This document shows positions 34,561 through 47,305 of a stretch of 64,000 bases of DNA, piece after piece. The position numbers and the translations under genes are program-made. The DNA lies in assembly GCA_015680685.1 (NCBI GenBank), contig MNCI01037652.1, positions 444,465-508,464 of the forward strand. Direction: 5' to 3'. Under the pieces are notes generated by a model, which was given only the letters and a program-made list of their open reading frames with translations, was not told where the DNA came from and made no database searches. Origin of the DNA: Gnetum montanum (Eukaryota; Streptophyta; Gnetopsida; Gnetales; Gnetaceae). Each line of letters starts with the position of its first letter. The stretch's first letter is position 1.

Positions 34561-34769
34561 TAGGAAGTTATGCATAAAATGAGGAGCATTTTATGCTAAC
34601 TTTAATGTAATGTGACATTAAATGGGATAATCAATATTGCAAATTTTAAATGGGTAGTAACTTATATATTTCAAAATAATATTTTATGGCTTGAGATAAT
34701 TGAAGGCAGGTTTCTAAATCAAGGCTTCATACAATCAGTACTTCCTGCTATGGATATATATCTACCTAT

Positions 34770-36340
34770 AGGTATTATTAGTTAATTTATACTTATATAC
34801 TTTAAGCGGCAGAAGTAATTGAATAATTTCTGGTAAAAGCAGCAAAACGATTCTTCTTGTCTTCCCTGTAAATCGCGTGGAGGTTTCATCACAGTTCCAG
34901 GGCAACGGTCTTTCTCTTATTTCTGCCCAGAACCTGCAAGAACCGACACATGTTTGAAGCAAGATTCATATGCAGCATCATCCGAAGCCACTGATTCAAA
35001 CTGCCCCCGCACAATAGGGCCCTACAAAATTGTAACTGACGATCACCACGAGAGAATGCTCGGCAACTGCATCTGGCTTTGCAGTCGCATGTTGGAGAAG
35101 AAGGGTTTTCTTTTCTATTTTGAAGAACAAAGCGCTTAGCATTTTGATTGTCAGAGATTTTTCTGTTTTACCCTCAAAACTGATTTAGGGCTTCTTGCGT
35201 TTTTTCCCTGTTTGTCTTCCTGCGTTTTTTTTCTGTTTGCCTCCACCATTGTCACTGATTGCCAAATTATGGGCCAATGTTTTATGGATCTTTGTCTGGC
35301 GGATCCGCAGCCTGCATCATGAAAAAGAAAGAAAAAAAATTCCATGGCCTGCAAAACCAATCGGGGTTTTAACAAGGCATAACCCCTTTCCTCGCGTATT
35401 TCGCAAATGAGGGTTCCAAAATTTGTTTTTGAAGTAATATCCCTGCGTTTAGTGAAGATGACCGTCTGCGCCAGGGTGAACATCGCGATGAGTGGTGTTG
35501 CGCATTTTCCTGCAACGCAGTCTCCTCTACTTTCACTGTTTTCCTTATCTCCACTGTTTTTCTATTTAGCAGGTATAGTATACGGTGGATGTTGATTTGC
35601 CTTTCTTCTAAATAATCTTCAAAATGACAAAGGCGTTGCTGGTTTTGTTACATTTTTGATTTTGTCTTGCAAGGAGTTTCAAATATTATCTTAAGGATAT
35701 ATCTGGGTTTTGACAACCAGGATCTACAACTTAATGATTTCACATGAATAACATACTTCCTTCCTTGCCATAGTACTAATTTCAGATTTTAATAAAGAGA
35801 TAATTTGGCACCTTTATCTTATATTCAGAAGGCTTCAACATCAAATTCTTCACCAGTGAATTACTTCCCTAAAAACACCCAGCCTTCAACACTAAAGCTG
35901 AAATTTACTTGTGCATTTACAACCATAGATTCTTCCAATAAAATATTTCAACTGTTCCATGGAATGGCCAAATGTGCCAATAGTTAACATCTTTCATAAC
36001 AATCCTTATATTTTATTCTCAGAAAAGGATGAAAACATGAGATTGCAGTTTAAAGGTCTCATGCTTCAAATAGATGAAGAAAGCATTATTGGTCATACAT
36101 CATGAGTTGTACAACATCTTCAAATTGTAAGAAAGAAAATTGATTGGATAAAAGCATGGATGCATAATCCATTGTTGTAGGATTTAGACCTTGCTTAGTG
36201 GCCTTTCATGTATGATTCTCCAATTAATGAGTTTAACATGATGGGGTTGTTTACGATGGAATTTCCAAGTCTTTTTCCTGAAGGAAAATGCGATTTTCTT
36301 GAATGAAGAGCTAAAGATGTCAAACTGCATGAATATGAAA
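34770..36340. other. Higher-complexity island without recognised gene
   Basis: Base composition and CpG content differ from the AT-rich repeats around it. Short open frames occur on both strands (for example 35151-35483 minus and 34762-34962 minus), but none matches a family I know and none has a convincing start, splice pattern or domain. It could be a gene fragment, a gene promoter or unlisted repeat. It ends where element D begins. Confidence 0.35.
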
Positions 36341-38139
36341 AACAAAACTGGTGTTCACGAAAACAAGAGTGAACACTTTATACATTTGACATCAGACCTT
36401 ATTTGGCAGCTGAGAGAGAAGAGAGAAGAGATAAGAAGTTTGCTGCTGCCAACGCCAAGATTGTGCCTTTCCTTGTTTATCTGTAAGCGCACCATTGATC
36501 TCATTCTTTGCATAGCTACTTTAGCACCAATCCATTCCAAGTGTTCCCTCCAGATCCAATCTGTTGTTGTATTATTGCCATTTGCACACACAACACAGTC
36601 TTATATTAGCAAGGGTAAATGAATCACAATGCAGTGGATACCTTGCTTCAGTGAAAGGTCCATTGGCTGAGTTGTGGTATGGCTGATACGGGTCTGGAGA
36701 TATATTCATGGTGACTGCTGAAGGTGTAGGGGTTAGGAGAAAATTGAAAAAATTGGGTCCATACCCCCATGACTAAGAGTGAACCTCCGGTAGCGATAGA
36801 ATGGAGAAAGAAAAAGAACAAGAAAGATGGAGAAAAAGAGACAACTATAACATCGATGAAATGGATGTCAAGATGGAAATGAACAAAATAGAGTGGATTA
36901 CAAAAATGTTAAGGGAAAGAATTTAACTGGTGCACCAAATAGGAATGCTAGTGGGTCCTCCCCAAAGCGGGCTCATGCCCTTAATGCCCTAACAAACCCA
37001 CATTCGAAGAGTTCGTTGGCTCTGGGAATGTCATTTGGAATAAGAGTTAAAGTCTTAAGCACAAGAATTTACCAAAAATAAAAAAATGCGTCAACCAAAA
37101 TATATACTAATGATATAATCGGCAAAGAGGTGAACAACGGAGAGAGAATGATGGAAAGAAGAGAATGGAATGGAATCTCAAGAACAAGGTGGTGTACAGC
37201 CCCTTATGTAGTTAATGATTAATGTGACTTAGTAGATCTCATTCCAAGTCTGACCTCAAACAGACCACATCTAGTGACTTCGCATTAATGCATTTGGCCA
37301 ATCCATCCCCTTGAAGTAACAAGAATGCCTTCACTAAAGAGCCACCACCATTATGACAAAACGAAGAAGGAGAGAATGGGAAGCGAGAAGGGCCTTAGTT
37401 AGAGGGAACATGTTTTTAGTTCCATAACCAGTGTTTGTAGTCCAAATATTATTTCGTCTAAGGGGTGTGCTTTGAATTCTCACTGTTTTCTATTTTTTTA
37501 ATGTGTTTATGCATGAGAACCACACCATGCAAAGACTTATTATTTTTATTTTCTCAGCTTCTCGATAATTGAGTAATGTCAGAATGGGAAGGAAAAATCA
37601 AGAAGAAAACATCCAAGCATCCAAGAGAATGGCCAACATGAAAGCATCAAGTTTCCTTGAAGTCACACCCTTTTCAATTCGAGTCTTTCCTTAGTTTGAG
37701 AAATGCCTAGTCACCAATTCATTAAAGTTCTTATTATTGGGAAAGGGACTGTACAGTTCCAAGCCAAGAGAGACCATAGAGATTTATGGATGCATGGATG
37801 AAGTGGGCTCATTGCCTGTCATATCAAAAGAACCATACCTTAGTATCAACATCATAACTTAAAGGTAAAAACCAAACATTAGCAACCAATAGAAAAATAG
37901 TTCATACCATCATTAAGAACACTTATTAGGTGACAAACTTAACAAAATGGATAAAACACACATAAAGAAATGAAAAAGTATAACAATGTTGTAAAACAAA
38001 AACAAGAAAAGTTAAAGAAATTTGTAAAACAAAAATGTGCAAAACAAAAACTAAAAATAATTTAGGGCCCCAAATGATTAGCATAGGTGGCCATCTCCCC
38101 CATGACTGAATGGAAAGGGAGAGATCCGAAATAATGAAT

Positions 38140-41106
38140 GCCTATTTGAATTTTTTAGAAGTGTCCAACTTCTCCCGATTGATGTTTTCAGGTTAAGGGT
38201 TGGAAGTTGGCGACGCTCATATTCCAATGTATCTATGCTTTCGTTATGGGTGTAAGTTGTTCCCCTAGTTCGTTCCATGCATGTTGGTGGGCTGCTCTCT
38301 TGATCAGCTATCAACCACTGGGTGTTCTCTTGTTGTGTGGTTGCTACATACAGGCACCTTTGTATCTGAGTTTCTTGGGCACACTAGTTGCATGCAGGAG
38401 ATGTTGAGCATTCCTCCATGTCATCACCCTCTGAGTCACTATATGTGATGCATGGAACTTTCATCTTCTCAATCTTTCCATAAATGTTTACCTTAGATAT
38501 TTCCAAGGAAAGATCACGAATTCCTAGGCATGCATCTATTGTACTTAGCCATGCCCTTTCCATTATAATTGGGAAGTCCCCTTTGTTGCAGTTGACTTTT
38601 ATCACTAGGAAATCAGCTAGGTATGACCAAACACACACAGTGGTAATGATGTCCTCCACCAATCCCAAGGGAATGGTGATGGACTGGTCAGCCAGCTCTA
38701 GTTGAATATTTCTCTTCTTGAGTGGAGGCAGGTTCTAGGCTTGATACATTTCTCGTGAGATTAAGTTGACTCCAAAACCTGAGTTAAGAAGAGCCTTATG
38801 AGGTTCGTTCTCAGTGACTTGGAGGTAGATTAAGGAACTTCTAGGGTCAGAGAGTTTCCTGGGAAGGTGGCCTACCTTGATCCAGTTAGTAATGGTATGT
38901 GTTAACATAATCGTATGCGTTGAGCTCTGTTGTTGGTTTGAAGGGAGCTTCGAAGCCTTATTTGTTGGCGGAGCATGTACGGACTCAACTGCTTGTGGTT
39001 GTGAGAGCTTGTTTGAGCTTTTGGTTCTAAAGAAAGGTCTTGTCTTTGTACGGTTGTTAGAACTAGCAGTGGGTTGGAGATTTACAGCTCTCATAGCATT
39101 ACGTTGCTACGGTTGAGTGGGGAGTTCCCCTTGCATTGTTGGAGTGGATAGTATTGGAACTATCAGCGTAAGAGTGGTGGATGGATTCGGAGGATCGTAT
39201 GCATATGGTGTGTCTTTCGTAGGAAAGGGAGTCCTAAAATACTCCCGAGCTTGGTAGTGACGTGGTGGTGACACTACCAATAGAGTCATGTTGAGAGATC
39301 GGCTGCTGCACGTAGTAGCCATACAGATCTAGTTGCCGGTAAGGGTATCATTGCCTAGGCGGTGGCATCCCCCATGACTGTGGGTGTTTCCACTGTTGGT
39401 GTTGCCTGATAGGTTGTGGTGGAGTTCCACTTGGATAATATCTTAACAGTTGGTGGAACTACCTTGGGTTACCTTGAGAATAACGTAACCTTCAGGGTGC
39501 TTTTCGTCTGTTAAGTCTTGGGTTGAGTGCATACACCCCAGACTCTTGTAGATGTGAGATTATTGGGCAACATCCCTTAGGATGGTCATATTGGCAAACC
39601 TCACATCCACCGTCATTGTCCATGTCAAAATCCACAACCTCATCGGAGATAGTCATTTTTCCCTTACCCTTGTCACGTGCATGGCCTGAATCTCTCCGCT
39701 TTTTCTTATCATGGTCACTACTTCATTCCTCCTTAGACTCCTCTACAATTTTTAGGATAGTTTCAATTTTTCTATCTAAGGAGCTCCATATTTCATCTAC
39801 CTTAGCTGACACTTCTGTTGTTAGCTTTTGAAGTAAACTCATCCTCTTCATCGTAGAATCTCACTCCCTTCTTTTGGAGGGAAGGATCACGATTATATTT
39901 TTCCGTGCTTTCTCTTTTTTATAGATCCCCTTCTTCTTTAGCTACTTGCTCCAACAATCTATGAACTTCATGGGATCTAAGTTCAGATAATCTCCCTTGG
40001 GCATATGTCCCAAGGGTTCTCCTAGTTTTGTGTCTTAGCCCATCTACAAGGTGGTGGAGCTAATCCCATTGTACGTAACCATGGCCTGGGCAACGATGTA
40101 GCAATGCATAATATCAGCCCATGGTAGCATCCAAGGATTCGTGATTACCCTGCTTCCATCCTTGGATCTACTTACATAGGTCAGACACTTTGGAGTACAT
40201 TTGGTATTTATCGTTGAACAATTCTAGCATTGTACTCCACCTCCTAATGGTTTCTGATTCTAAGGACTAGTACCAACTTTTTGCTTCTTTTATGAGTGTC
40301 CTAGGAAACAACTTTAACTTCTTCCACTCATTTTCAATATTCTGCAAGGCACAGGCATCGTGGAATGCCTGTAAGTGGTTTTTCGAATCAACATTGTATC
40401 CCCCCTCAAACTGTGGGATATTATTTATGTCTAGTCTCTTGAATAGACTATCCTTGTGATGCCTTGTAGGTATTCTAACTGCCTTCGTAATGTCTAACAT
40501 ACTCTAGGTTGCAAGTAGGGGTTCATCATGATAATCTCTCTCATGATGTCTATGATGCCTACGTGGTTCCCTACTTTCCCTTCTTTCATGCCTTGACTCT
40601 CTAGAGCTCCCTTGTCCTCACTCTCAACTCTCTCATCGAGGTCTCTCATTTTGCTTATCCTTATCCTCACCGTTGTGCTCCTTGTGACTGCGTCCCGATG
40701 TGGAAGGAGAGGGTGAATGATGTGATGAAGGGGAAGAAGAAGGAGAACCATCGCCATGACAATGTTTCTTACCTTCTCTTCGGCGGCTGCGGCCTCGATC
40801 GTGATGATGATCAGACTGCCCATCCTTATCATTTGTTTGTGTTCCCTCATTGAACACTTGGTGTTCATGGGCATCAGAACCAGGGTTGTGTATCATGGAG
40901 TGTAGGTTCTGATACACCAGCTCCTCACTATCGTTAGGAGGGGGAACATCATTTTGTGGAGAACTAATTGAAATAGATTCATCACCCTTAATTTCTCTTA
41001 TGACGGGTGAACCGTTATGGGGCCCTTTTCCCTTCAATGATGTATGGTAGCTATCCTACCGTGAGTCCCTTAGACATTGCACTGTTGTGGGATGGTAATC
41101 CCTTAT
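38140..41106 (-). pseudogene. gag-protease of element D (start lost in the gap)
   Basis: Minus-strand pieces in order: an acidic/basic region with NDVPPPNDSEELVYQNLHSM (near 40930), an RSRRREGKK low-complexity part, and capsid LDINNIPQFEGGYNVDSKNH (near 40400) with LKLFPRTLIKEAKSWY. A linker follows, then protease HKALLNSGFGVNLISREMYQ (near 38770) and GLVEDIITTVCVWSYLADFL (near 38640). The protease active site reads LNSGFGVN where C has LDLGFGVN, so the catalytic Asp is changed to Asn. After EISKVNIYGKIEKMKV it runs into the deletion junction near 38140. Several frame breaks. Confidence 0.82.
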
Positions 41107-41161
41107 NATCCTACCGCGAGTCCCTTAGACATTGCACTGTTGTGGGATGGTAATCCCTTAT
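41053..41161. other. Assembly join: 54-bp duplicate around a single N
   Basis: ATCCTACCG(T/C)GAGTCCC and the following bases occur at 41053-41106 and 41108-41161, with N at 41107 and one mismatch between copies. It lies 10 bases before the large gap and is best read as unmerged contig overlap. Confidence 0.85.
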
Positions 41162-41171
41162 GTCATAATCT

Positions 41172-41678
41172 NNNNNNNNNNNNNNNNNNNNNNNNNNNNN
41201 NNNNNNNNNNNNNNNNNNNNNNNNNNNNNNNNNNNNNNNNNNNNNNNNNNNNNNNNNNNNNNNNNNNNNNNNNNNNNNNNNNNNNNNNNNNNNNNNNNNN
41301 NNNNNNNNNNNNNNNNNNNNNNNNNNNNNNNNNNNNNNNNNNNNNNNNNNNNNNNNNNNNNNNNNNNNNNNNNNNNNNNNNNNNNNNNNNNNNNNNNNNN
41401 NNNNNNNNNNNNNNNNNNNNNNNNNNNNNNNNNNNNNNNNNNNNNNNNNNNNNNNNNNNNNNNNNNNNNNNNNNNNNNNNNNNNNNNNNNNNNNNNNNNN
41501 NNNNNNNNNNNNNNNNNNNNNNNNNNNNNNNNNNNNNNNNNNNNNNNNNNNNNNNNNNNNNNNNNNNNNNNNNNNNNNNNNNNNNNNNNNNNNNNNNNNN
41601 NNNNNNNNNNNNNNNNNNNNNNNNNNNNNNNNNNNNNNNNNNNNNNNNNNNNNNNNNNNNNNNNNNNNNNNNNNNNNN
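41172..41678. other. Assembly gap (507 N)
   Basis: No sequence. By comparison with C the gap should contain the gag start, the PBS and the end of the 5' LTR of element D. In C the matching interval, about 50150-50995, is longer (roughly 0.85 kb), so the N count may not be the true size. Confidence 0.95.
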
Positions 41679-42113
41679 AAGCATAACGCACATGCTCGAA
41701 GCAGTCATACTGAATGCACTTAACTATGAGAGAAGGGTTGAGAGAGATTTAATTACTAATAAAGAATTTAGACATTAACAATAAATAACAATAAATAAAG
41801 TCCTATTTAGCTTAGTCCATGCATTGCAAGGTTTATCCAAGAAGTTCGTCTTTATTTCCATACACAAACTTGTGTTCAAGTACAATATTTGCTTGAATAA
41901 AGATCCGTTCACTTTGAAACTCCTACTGCGGGCACATGGAAATTATTCTATTTGTGGAGAGGAAAAATTTTCAGAGTTTCACTATGGTCTAGGCCTAAAA
42001 CTTAGAAACAAGGGAGAGCTGCCTCTTATTTATAGATTTGGCGATGCGCTGTGATATCGTGGCTAATGCGATATCGCGTACGCGATATCGCAGCCCATGC
42101 GATATTGCGTCCC
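41679..42113 (-). repeat. 5' LTR of element D, partial
   Basis: On the minus strand it begins TGATGGGACGCAATATCG at 42113 with four GATATC-type palindromic units in the U3 (42050-42113) and a TATA (CTATAAATAAGAGG near 42025-42038). It continues to the gap and aligns with the LTRs of C. Confidence 0.85.
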
Positions 42114-42706
42114 ATCAGTGTCTAAGTGTGCATGTAGACAAAGATGGTATCTTAGAGGACATGATCATTGTCTTCTTAGCTCTTACTTGTGTAAGCTCAT
42201 GCATATGGTTAAGTGAGAGCTAAGGCATCTAATTTTTATTCATATTTTGTATTATTATATAATTTGCCTAAGTGCTAGAGTAAAGGTAAATGGTAGGTAA
42301 GCTAATTATCTAACTAGCTAATAGTTCTAAGTCTACTTGGCCTAACATAAGCATGTAAGCCCACCTGCCATGCACATCTTGAACTTGTTATGAATGCTAC
42401 TAGGTGAACTAAGCAATAACACCACTAGGATTACCAAGCATTAATGGTATGTTTGAGGCAGTCATACTTATGTGTCGATTAATTATTAAATGAATTAAAT
42501 AATTAAAACAAGAACATAAAGTAAATTAATTATAAAGTGCATAAAGTAAACATTAAGCTATTCTAAGTGCTACAAGAAGTATCAAGGAATCTTGTCTTTA
42601 TTGTTGTCACATCAATGTGTCTAGGTATAGAGATGCTTGTGAATAAAGATCTATATAATTTCTTGGTTCCTACTACCTATTGACATAGCTAGCTAATGGT
42701 TTATCA
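42114..42706 (-). repeat. 3' LTR of element E, partial
   Basis: The minus strand aligns with the A LTR: GGAACCAAGAAATTATATAG then AAGATTCCTTGATAC..., CTTAACCATATGC, and GACAATGATCATG near 42160. The start TGATAAACC at 42706 follows a PPT. About 200 bp of U3 (including the TATA) are missing near 42670-42700, and the last 130 bp or so are missing beyond 42114. Confidence 0.7.
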
Positions 42707-42721
42707 TACCCTACAATTGAG
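42707..42721 (-). promoter_or_regulatory. Polypurine tract of element E (decayed)
   Basis: The minus strand reads ACTCAATTGTAGGGTA before TGATAAACC. One G of the expected run has become A. Upstream TCACTCAAGGATGATTTTT matches the PPT flank of A. Confidence 0.7.
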
Positions 42722-42829
42722 TGAAAAATCATCCTTGAGTGAACAAAATAGGATCGAGCTTCATACAAAATTGGGAAGATATGGGATTATTTTCTGACTC
42801 TAACTACTAATTGACTTTGAGTGTCACAT

Positions 42830-43784
42830 TGTACAGATTTATAAAAATTACAAAAATTGGGGTCCATAATAATAAAATTGGACACCCCTTACAAAATGAA
42901 CAGCATGAACCCTTTGAATGTTAAAGATGAGATGAAAATCAAATAGTGCTAGGAGGTGAAGGCTCATGGGTTATTGAAGAATGTTCACCAGGCTTGAACC
43001 TTGTGGTGGCAATAGAGACATAGGTAGAGGCTATCTTGCTGTAGTTGTTGCTTCAAGAGTTAGCTAGAAAGCATCTGATAATGCTTTCATTTTTTCCTCC
43101 TTGCTCTGTAGATCATACATAGTCCATTCACCTTCATTGATATATGTTGGTACAGGGATGTCCCATGGATAGGGCATTGCTAGGAACAACTCCTTAATGT
43201 TGAAAAGCCACACTACGAATGTCTTTTGTTCAATGTTGAACATTTTGATGAGGTTTTGTAGCTCTTGACAGTCATTCATCCACCTAGTTAGGTTCTTAAC
43301 AACCAATTGTTAGTCAATGAATTGGTTCTTGAGAACTTCAAGCTCCATTTTGGCTATCTCCAACTTTTTTTTTCTTTTTATGGTGCTTGAATTCAGCCTC
43401 ATACAAGAGGTACTAACTAGCCACCTGCTTTTCAAGTTTTGACCTTAGTCTCCTTGCTGTCAACATCACCAAGTTTGGATATTGGAGATTGTTGAGCTCC
43501 ATGTACTCCATCATCTCCTCAATTTGCAACTCCTTTGGATGAATTTCCACTTTGTTGTATGCATTCAATTAGTCAAATATTGACTACCATACATCACCTC
43601 TCTTTTGGAGTTGTTGGAGGGTCTTGTTCATCTTCGGGTTAGCTAGTTAAATTTATTTTTCATTTATCTCTTTGAGGAGCCCCACTTGGTTCCTATAGTG
43701 ATTTTTAACACATTCAAACTTTAGGGCCTTGTTCTTCTAAGAGGCTACCTCGATGACTATTTTTTGGCAAAGCACCCAGACATC
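42830..43784 (-). pseudogene. Third ORF of element E, C-terminal part
   Basis: After the insertion the frame resumes with VWVLCQKIVIEVAS and continues KNHYRNQVGLLKEINEK, RGDVW, ELQIEEMMEYMELNNL, and FNIKELFLAMPYPWDIPVP near 43170, then SKEEKMKALSDAF near 43070. This matches the coiled-coil and C-terminal blocks of the B protein. Stops and small shifts are present. The residues across the F insertion join in frame when F and one ACATC are removed. Confidence 0.82.
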
Positions 43785-44574
43785 TTGTAGCGACTAAAAA
43801 ATTTGGTCACTGGAAAATTGAAAATTCCAACATAAGAGCTTTAACCTCAAATCCCCAAGGCCTTTGGAAAAATGGTATTTAGGGTGCCCTAGACAGTTCG
43901 ATAGATCACATAGGGATTTACAAGATGCAAAATAGGGATAGAAAAGAATAAAAATGCAGTGTAGATCTAAGAAAATAAATGCATAGAATGAGAAAATATA
44001 AATTAAACTTACACATAAAATAGATCTTTAAATTTTATTGCTAAATAAAGGGGGTTTAAAAATGTATACAAGAATGCTTGTGAAGCAAGGGGGTTCACTT
44101 CAATGGGGGCTTTGAATCCATTGCTCCATGATCCAAATGCTTCACAACTTCCCAAAATGTGAAACCTTGCTACAAACTTCACGGGATCTTCAATATTGGT
44201 TGATGCAAGGGGGTGAAAAGTGTGAGGGGTTTAGGTTGCCAAAATGTTATACATTGGGAGGTGAGGATCCTAGGAGTGCAGTGTAGAAGCCTAAAGCTCA
44301 TAAATTCCAAAGGGGGTAATGGGGATTACAAGGTCATAGAGGTTCCATACTAGGAAAAATCCAAGAAGCTGCATAGATGCAAGGGTTGTAAGAGCTCTTG
44401 GGTGGTGAAAATGTTTGAAATGCCAAAGGGTTTTTGCTGAAAGAATTATGGAACCCCTTTATGGTGTTTCATGCTTGGTTATATAGGGTTTTAGGGCATA
44501 AATCATGCTACAAATTGGCTTGATTGTAGATGCAAATTGGCTGCAAATTTTTTGTTACGTTTTAGGTGGGGTAG

Positions 44575-45356
44575 TGATGAGTGGCGAGGTATCCCTACAC
44601 TCAACCATACGAATACGAGTGTAACATGCGTGATCTGGTTGAACTCCATAGACTAAGTGCCTACACGCCTCATGGAACACTTAAGGTTAATTATTTGTTG
44701 TCTTCCCAGACTTACTTGTATTTTTCATGGTGTATGGTTAAGTAAGTTTGAGGTATATGATTTTTGTAGCTTTTCTTTTTTATCTCCTATGCTGATAAGG
44801 TAAAGGGTTGAAGACACTAATTACTAACTTTAACTAACTAACTAAGTCTAAATTAACCTAGTGTCAGCATCTGTTCCCACTTACCATTCACACATTGAAC
44901 CAATGCAACCTTGGTTACCAAACGCTAATCGTTGCTGGGATCACCAAGCGTAACGCACGTGCTTGAAGCGGTCATACTGAGGCACTTAACTAGAAGAGAA
45001 GGGTTGAGAAAGATTTAATAACTAATAAAGCATGTAAATGATAAACAATAAATAAAATCCTAATTAGCCTATTCCATGCACTGCAAGGTTTATCCAAGAA
45101 GGTCATCTTTATTGCTATACACAAACATGTGTTCATGTGCAATGTCTGCCCGAATAAAGATCTGTTCACTTTGGAGTTCCTACTGTGGGCACATGGAAAA
45201 TATTCTATCTTTAGAGGGATCAAACTACCAAAGTTTCACTATGGTTTAAGCCCAGATGGAAAACAAGGGAGAGCCACCTCTTTTATAGACTTGGTGACGC
45301 ACTACGATATCGCGTGGGATGCGATATCACGGCCCATGCGATATCGCGTCCCATCA
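44575..45356 (-). repeat. 3' LTR of element C (782 bp)
   Basis: The minus strand starts TGATGGGACGCGATATCGC at 45356, with three GATATC-centred units within 60 bp. A TATA (CTATAAAAGAGG, near 45279-45290) follows, and it ends GCCACTCATCA at 44575. Confidence 0.93.
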
Positions 45357-45370
45357 TACCCCCATGACTG
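45357..45370 (-). promoter_or_regulatory. Polypurine tract of element C
   Basis: The minus strand reads CAGTCATGGGGGTA immediately before the LTR start TGATGG. Two further copies of AGTCATGGGGG occur in the element (45900-45913 and 47249-47262). Confidence 0.9.
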
Positions 45371-47305
45371 AATAAAAACTCATCCTCAAGTTCCTTACAA
45401 AATATTGGGACAGTATGGGATTATTAACTCAAATGGAACTAATGGGATGACATGTGAACAAATCATCATTACAAGACAAGACAAAACTGGTGTTCATGAC
45501 AACAAGAGTGAACACCTTATTACATTGACATCAGGCCTTATTTGGCAATTGAGAAAGAGAGAGAGAAAGAAGTTTTGCTACTGCCAATGCCAAGATTGCA
45601 CCTTTCATTGTCCATTCATAAACACACCATCGATCTTACACCTTGCATAGCTGCTTCAGCACCGCTCCATTCCAAGTGTTCTCTCCAAATCCAATTCGTT
45701 GTTGTATGATTGCCATCTACACACACAACACCGTCTTTATATTAGCAAGGGTAAATGAATCATAATGCAATTGATACCTTGCTTTCATGAAAGGGCCATT
45801 GGCTAGGTTGTGGTATGGCTGATTGCGGGTCTGGAGATATAATATTGATGACTACCGAAGGTGTAGGGGTTAGGAGAAAATTGAAAAAATTGGACCTTGT
45901 ACCCCCATGACTAATCGCGAACCTCCGGTAGTGAGAGAATGGAGAAAGAAAAAGAACAAGGAAGATGGAGAAAAAGAGACAACTAAAACATCGATGAAAT
46001 GTATGTCAAGATGGAAATGAATAAAATAAAATTACATGTAAAAATGTTAAGGAAAAGAATTTAACTAGTGCACCAAATAGGAATGTCAGTGGATCCTCCC
46101 CAAAGCAGGCTCATGCCCTTAATGCCCTAACAAACCCACATTCAAAGAGTCCGTAGGCTTTGGGAATGTCATGTGGAACAAGAGTAAAAGTCTTAACCAC
46201 AAGAATTTACCAAAAAGAAAATAATGTATCCACCAAAATATACACTAATGATACAACCGGCAATGAGGTGAACAATGGAGAGAATAGAATGGAATGGAGT
46301 CTCAAGAATAAGGTGGTGTACATCCCCTTGTGTAGTTCATGGTTAATGTGACTTAGTAGGTCCCATTCCAAGTCTGGCCTTAAACAAACCACTTCCAATG
46401 ACTTCGCATTAATACATTCGGTCAATCCATCCTCTTGAAGTAAGAAGAATGCCTTCACCCAAGAGTCACCACCATTCCGACAAATGAAGGAGAAGAGAAT
46501 GAGAAGCGAGAAGGGCCTTAGTTAGAGGGAACTTTTTTTATTTTAGTTCCATAACTAGTTCTTATAGCCTAAATGATTATTTCATCTAAGGGGTGTGCTT
46601 TGAATTCCCACAGTTTTTTTATGTGTTTATGCGTGAGAACCACACCATGCAAAGACTTTGTTATTTTTATTAACTCAGCTTCTCGATAATTGGGTACCAT
46701 CAAAATGGTAAGAAAACTTAAGAAGAAAGCATCCAAGAACCCAAGAGAATGGCCAACACAAATGCATCAAGTTTCCTTGAAGTTACACCCTTTTCAATCC
46801 TTGAGTCCTTCCTTAGCTTGAGAAATGCCTAGTCACCGATTCGTTAGAGTTCTTATTTAGAAAGGGACTGTACATTTCCAAGCTGAGAGAGACCATAGAA
46901 AACTTGCAGATGAATGGATGAAGTGGACTCATTGCCTACTATATCAAAAGAACCATACCTTAGTATCAACATCATAACTTAAAGGTAAAAATCAAACATT
47001 AGCAGTCAATAGGAAAATAGTTCATACCATCATGCAGAACACTTATTGAATGACAAACTTACAGGGTGGATAACACACACACACACACACACAATGAAAA
47101 AGTATAACGATGCTGTAAAATAAAAACAAGAAAAGTTAAAGAAATTTGTAAAATGAAAACGTGTAAGACAAAAACATGTAAAACAAAAATGTGTAAAAAA
47201 AAAACTAAAAATAACTAAGGGCCCCAAATGATTAGCATAGGTGGCCATCTCCCCCATGACTGAATGGAAAGGGAGAGATCCGAAATAATGAGCACTTGTT
47301 TGAAT
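45371..47305 (-). other. Non-coding 3' interior of element C
   Basis: No gene. It aligns with the post-integrase spacers of A and B and with 36341-38140 in D. It holds an (AC)n microsatellite at 47073-47093, the T-rich TTTTACA repeats (complement), a post-integrase-type PPT at 47249-47262 and a second PPT-like tract TAGTCATGGGGGTA at 45900-45913 preceded by GGAG|GTTCGC. That second tract marks where the third-ORF module would begin in A and B, but the ORF itself is deleted. Confidence 0.7.

Larger units (their letters stand above)
36341..42113 (-). mobile_element. Element D: gag-protease-only LTR retrotransposon, truncated
   Basis: It is alignable to element C along its length. The 5' LTR lies at 41679-42113 (partly lost in the N gap), followed leftward by gag-protease to about 38140. 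A direct jump to post-integrase spacer follows (PPT-like at 38095-38107). The homology with C stops near 36341 without reaching a 3' LTR. RT, RNase H, integrase and third ORF are absent, exactly as in C. It lies in the 3' LTR of element E, whose sequence resumes at 42114. Confidence 0.85.

Noticed and set aside
41077-41778. Long open frames of 177-233 codons around 41.1-41.8 kb on both strands
   Set aside because: They consist almost entirely of unknown residues from the N gap.
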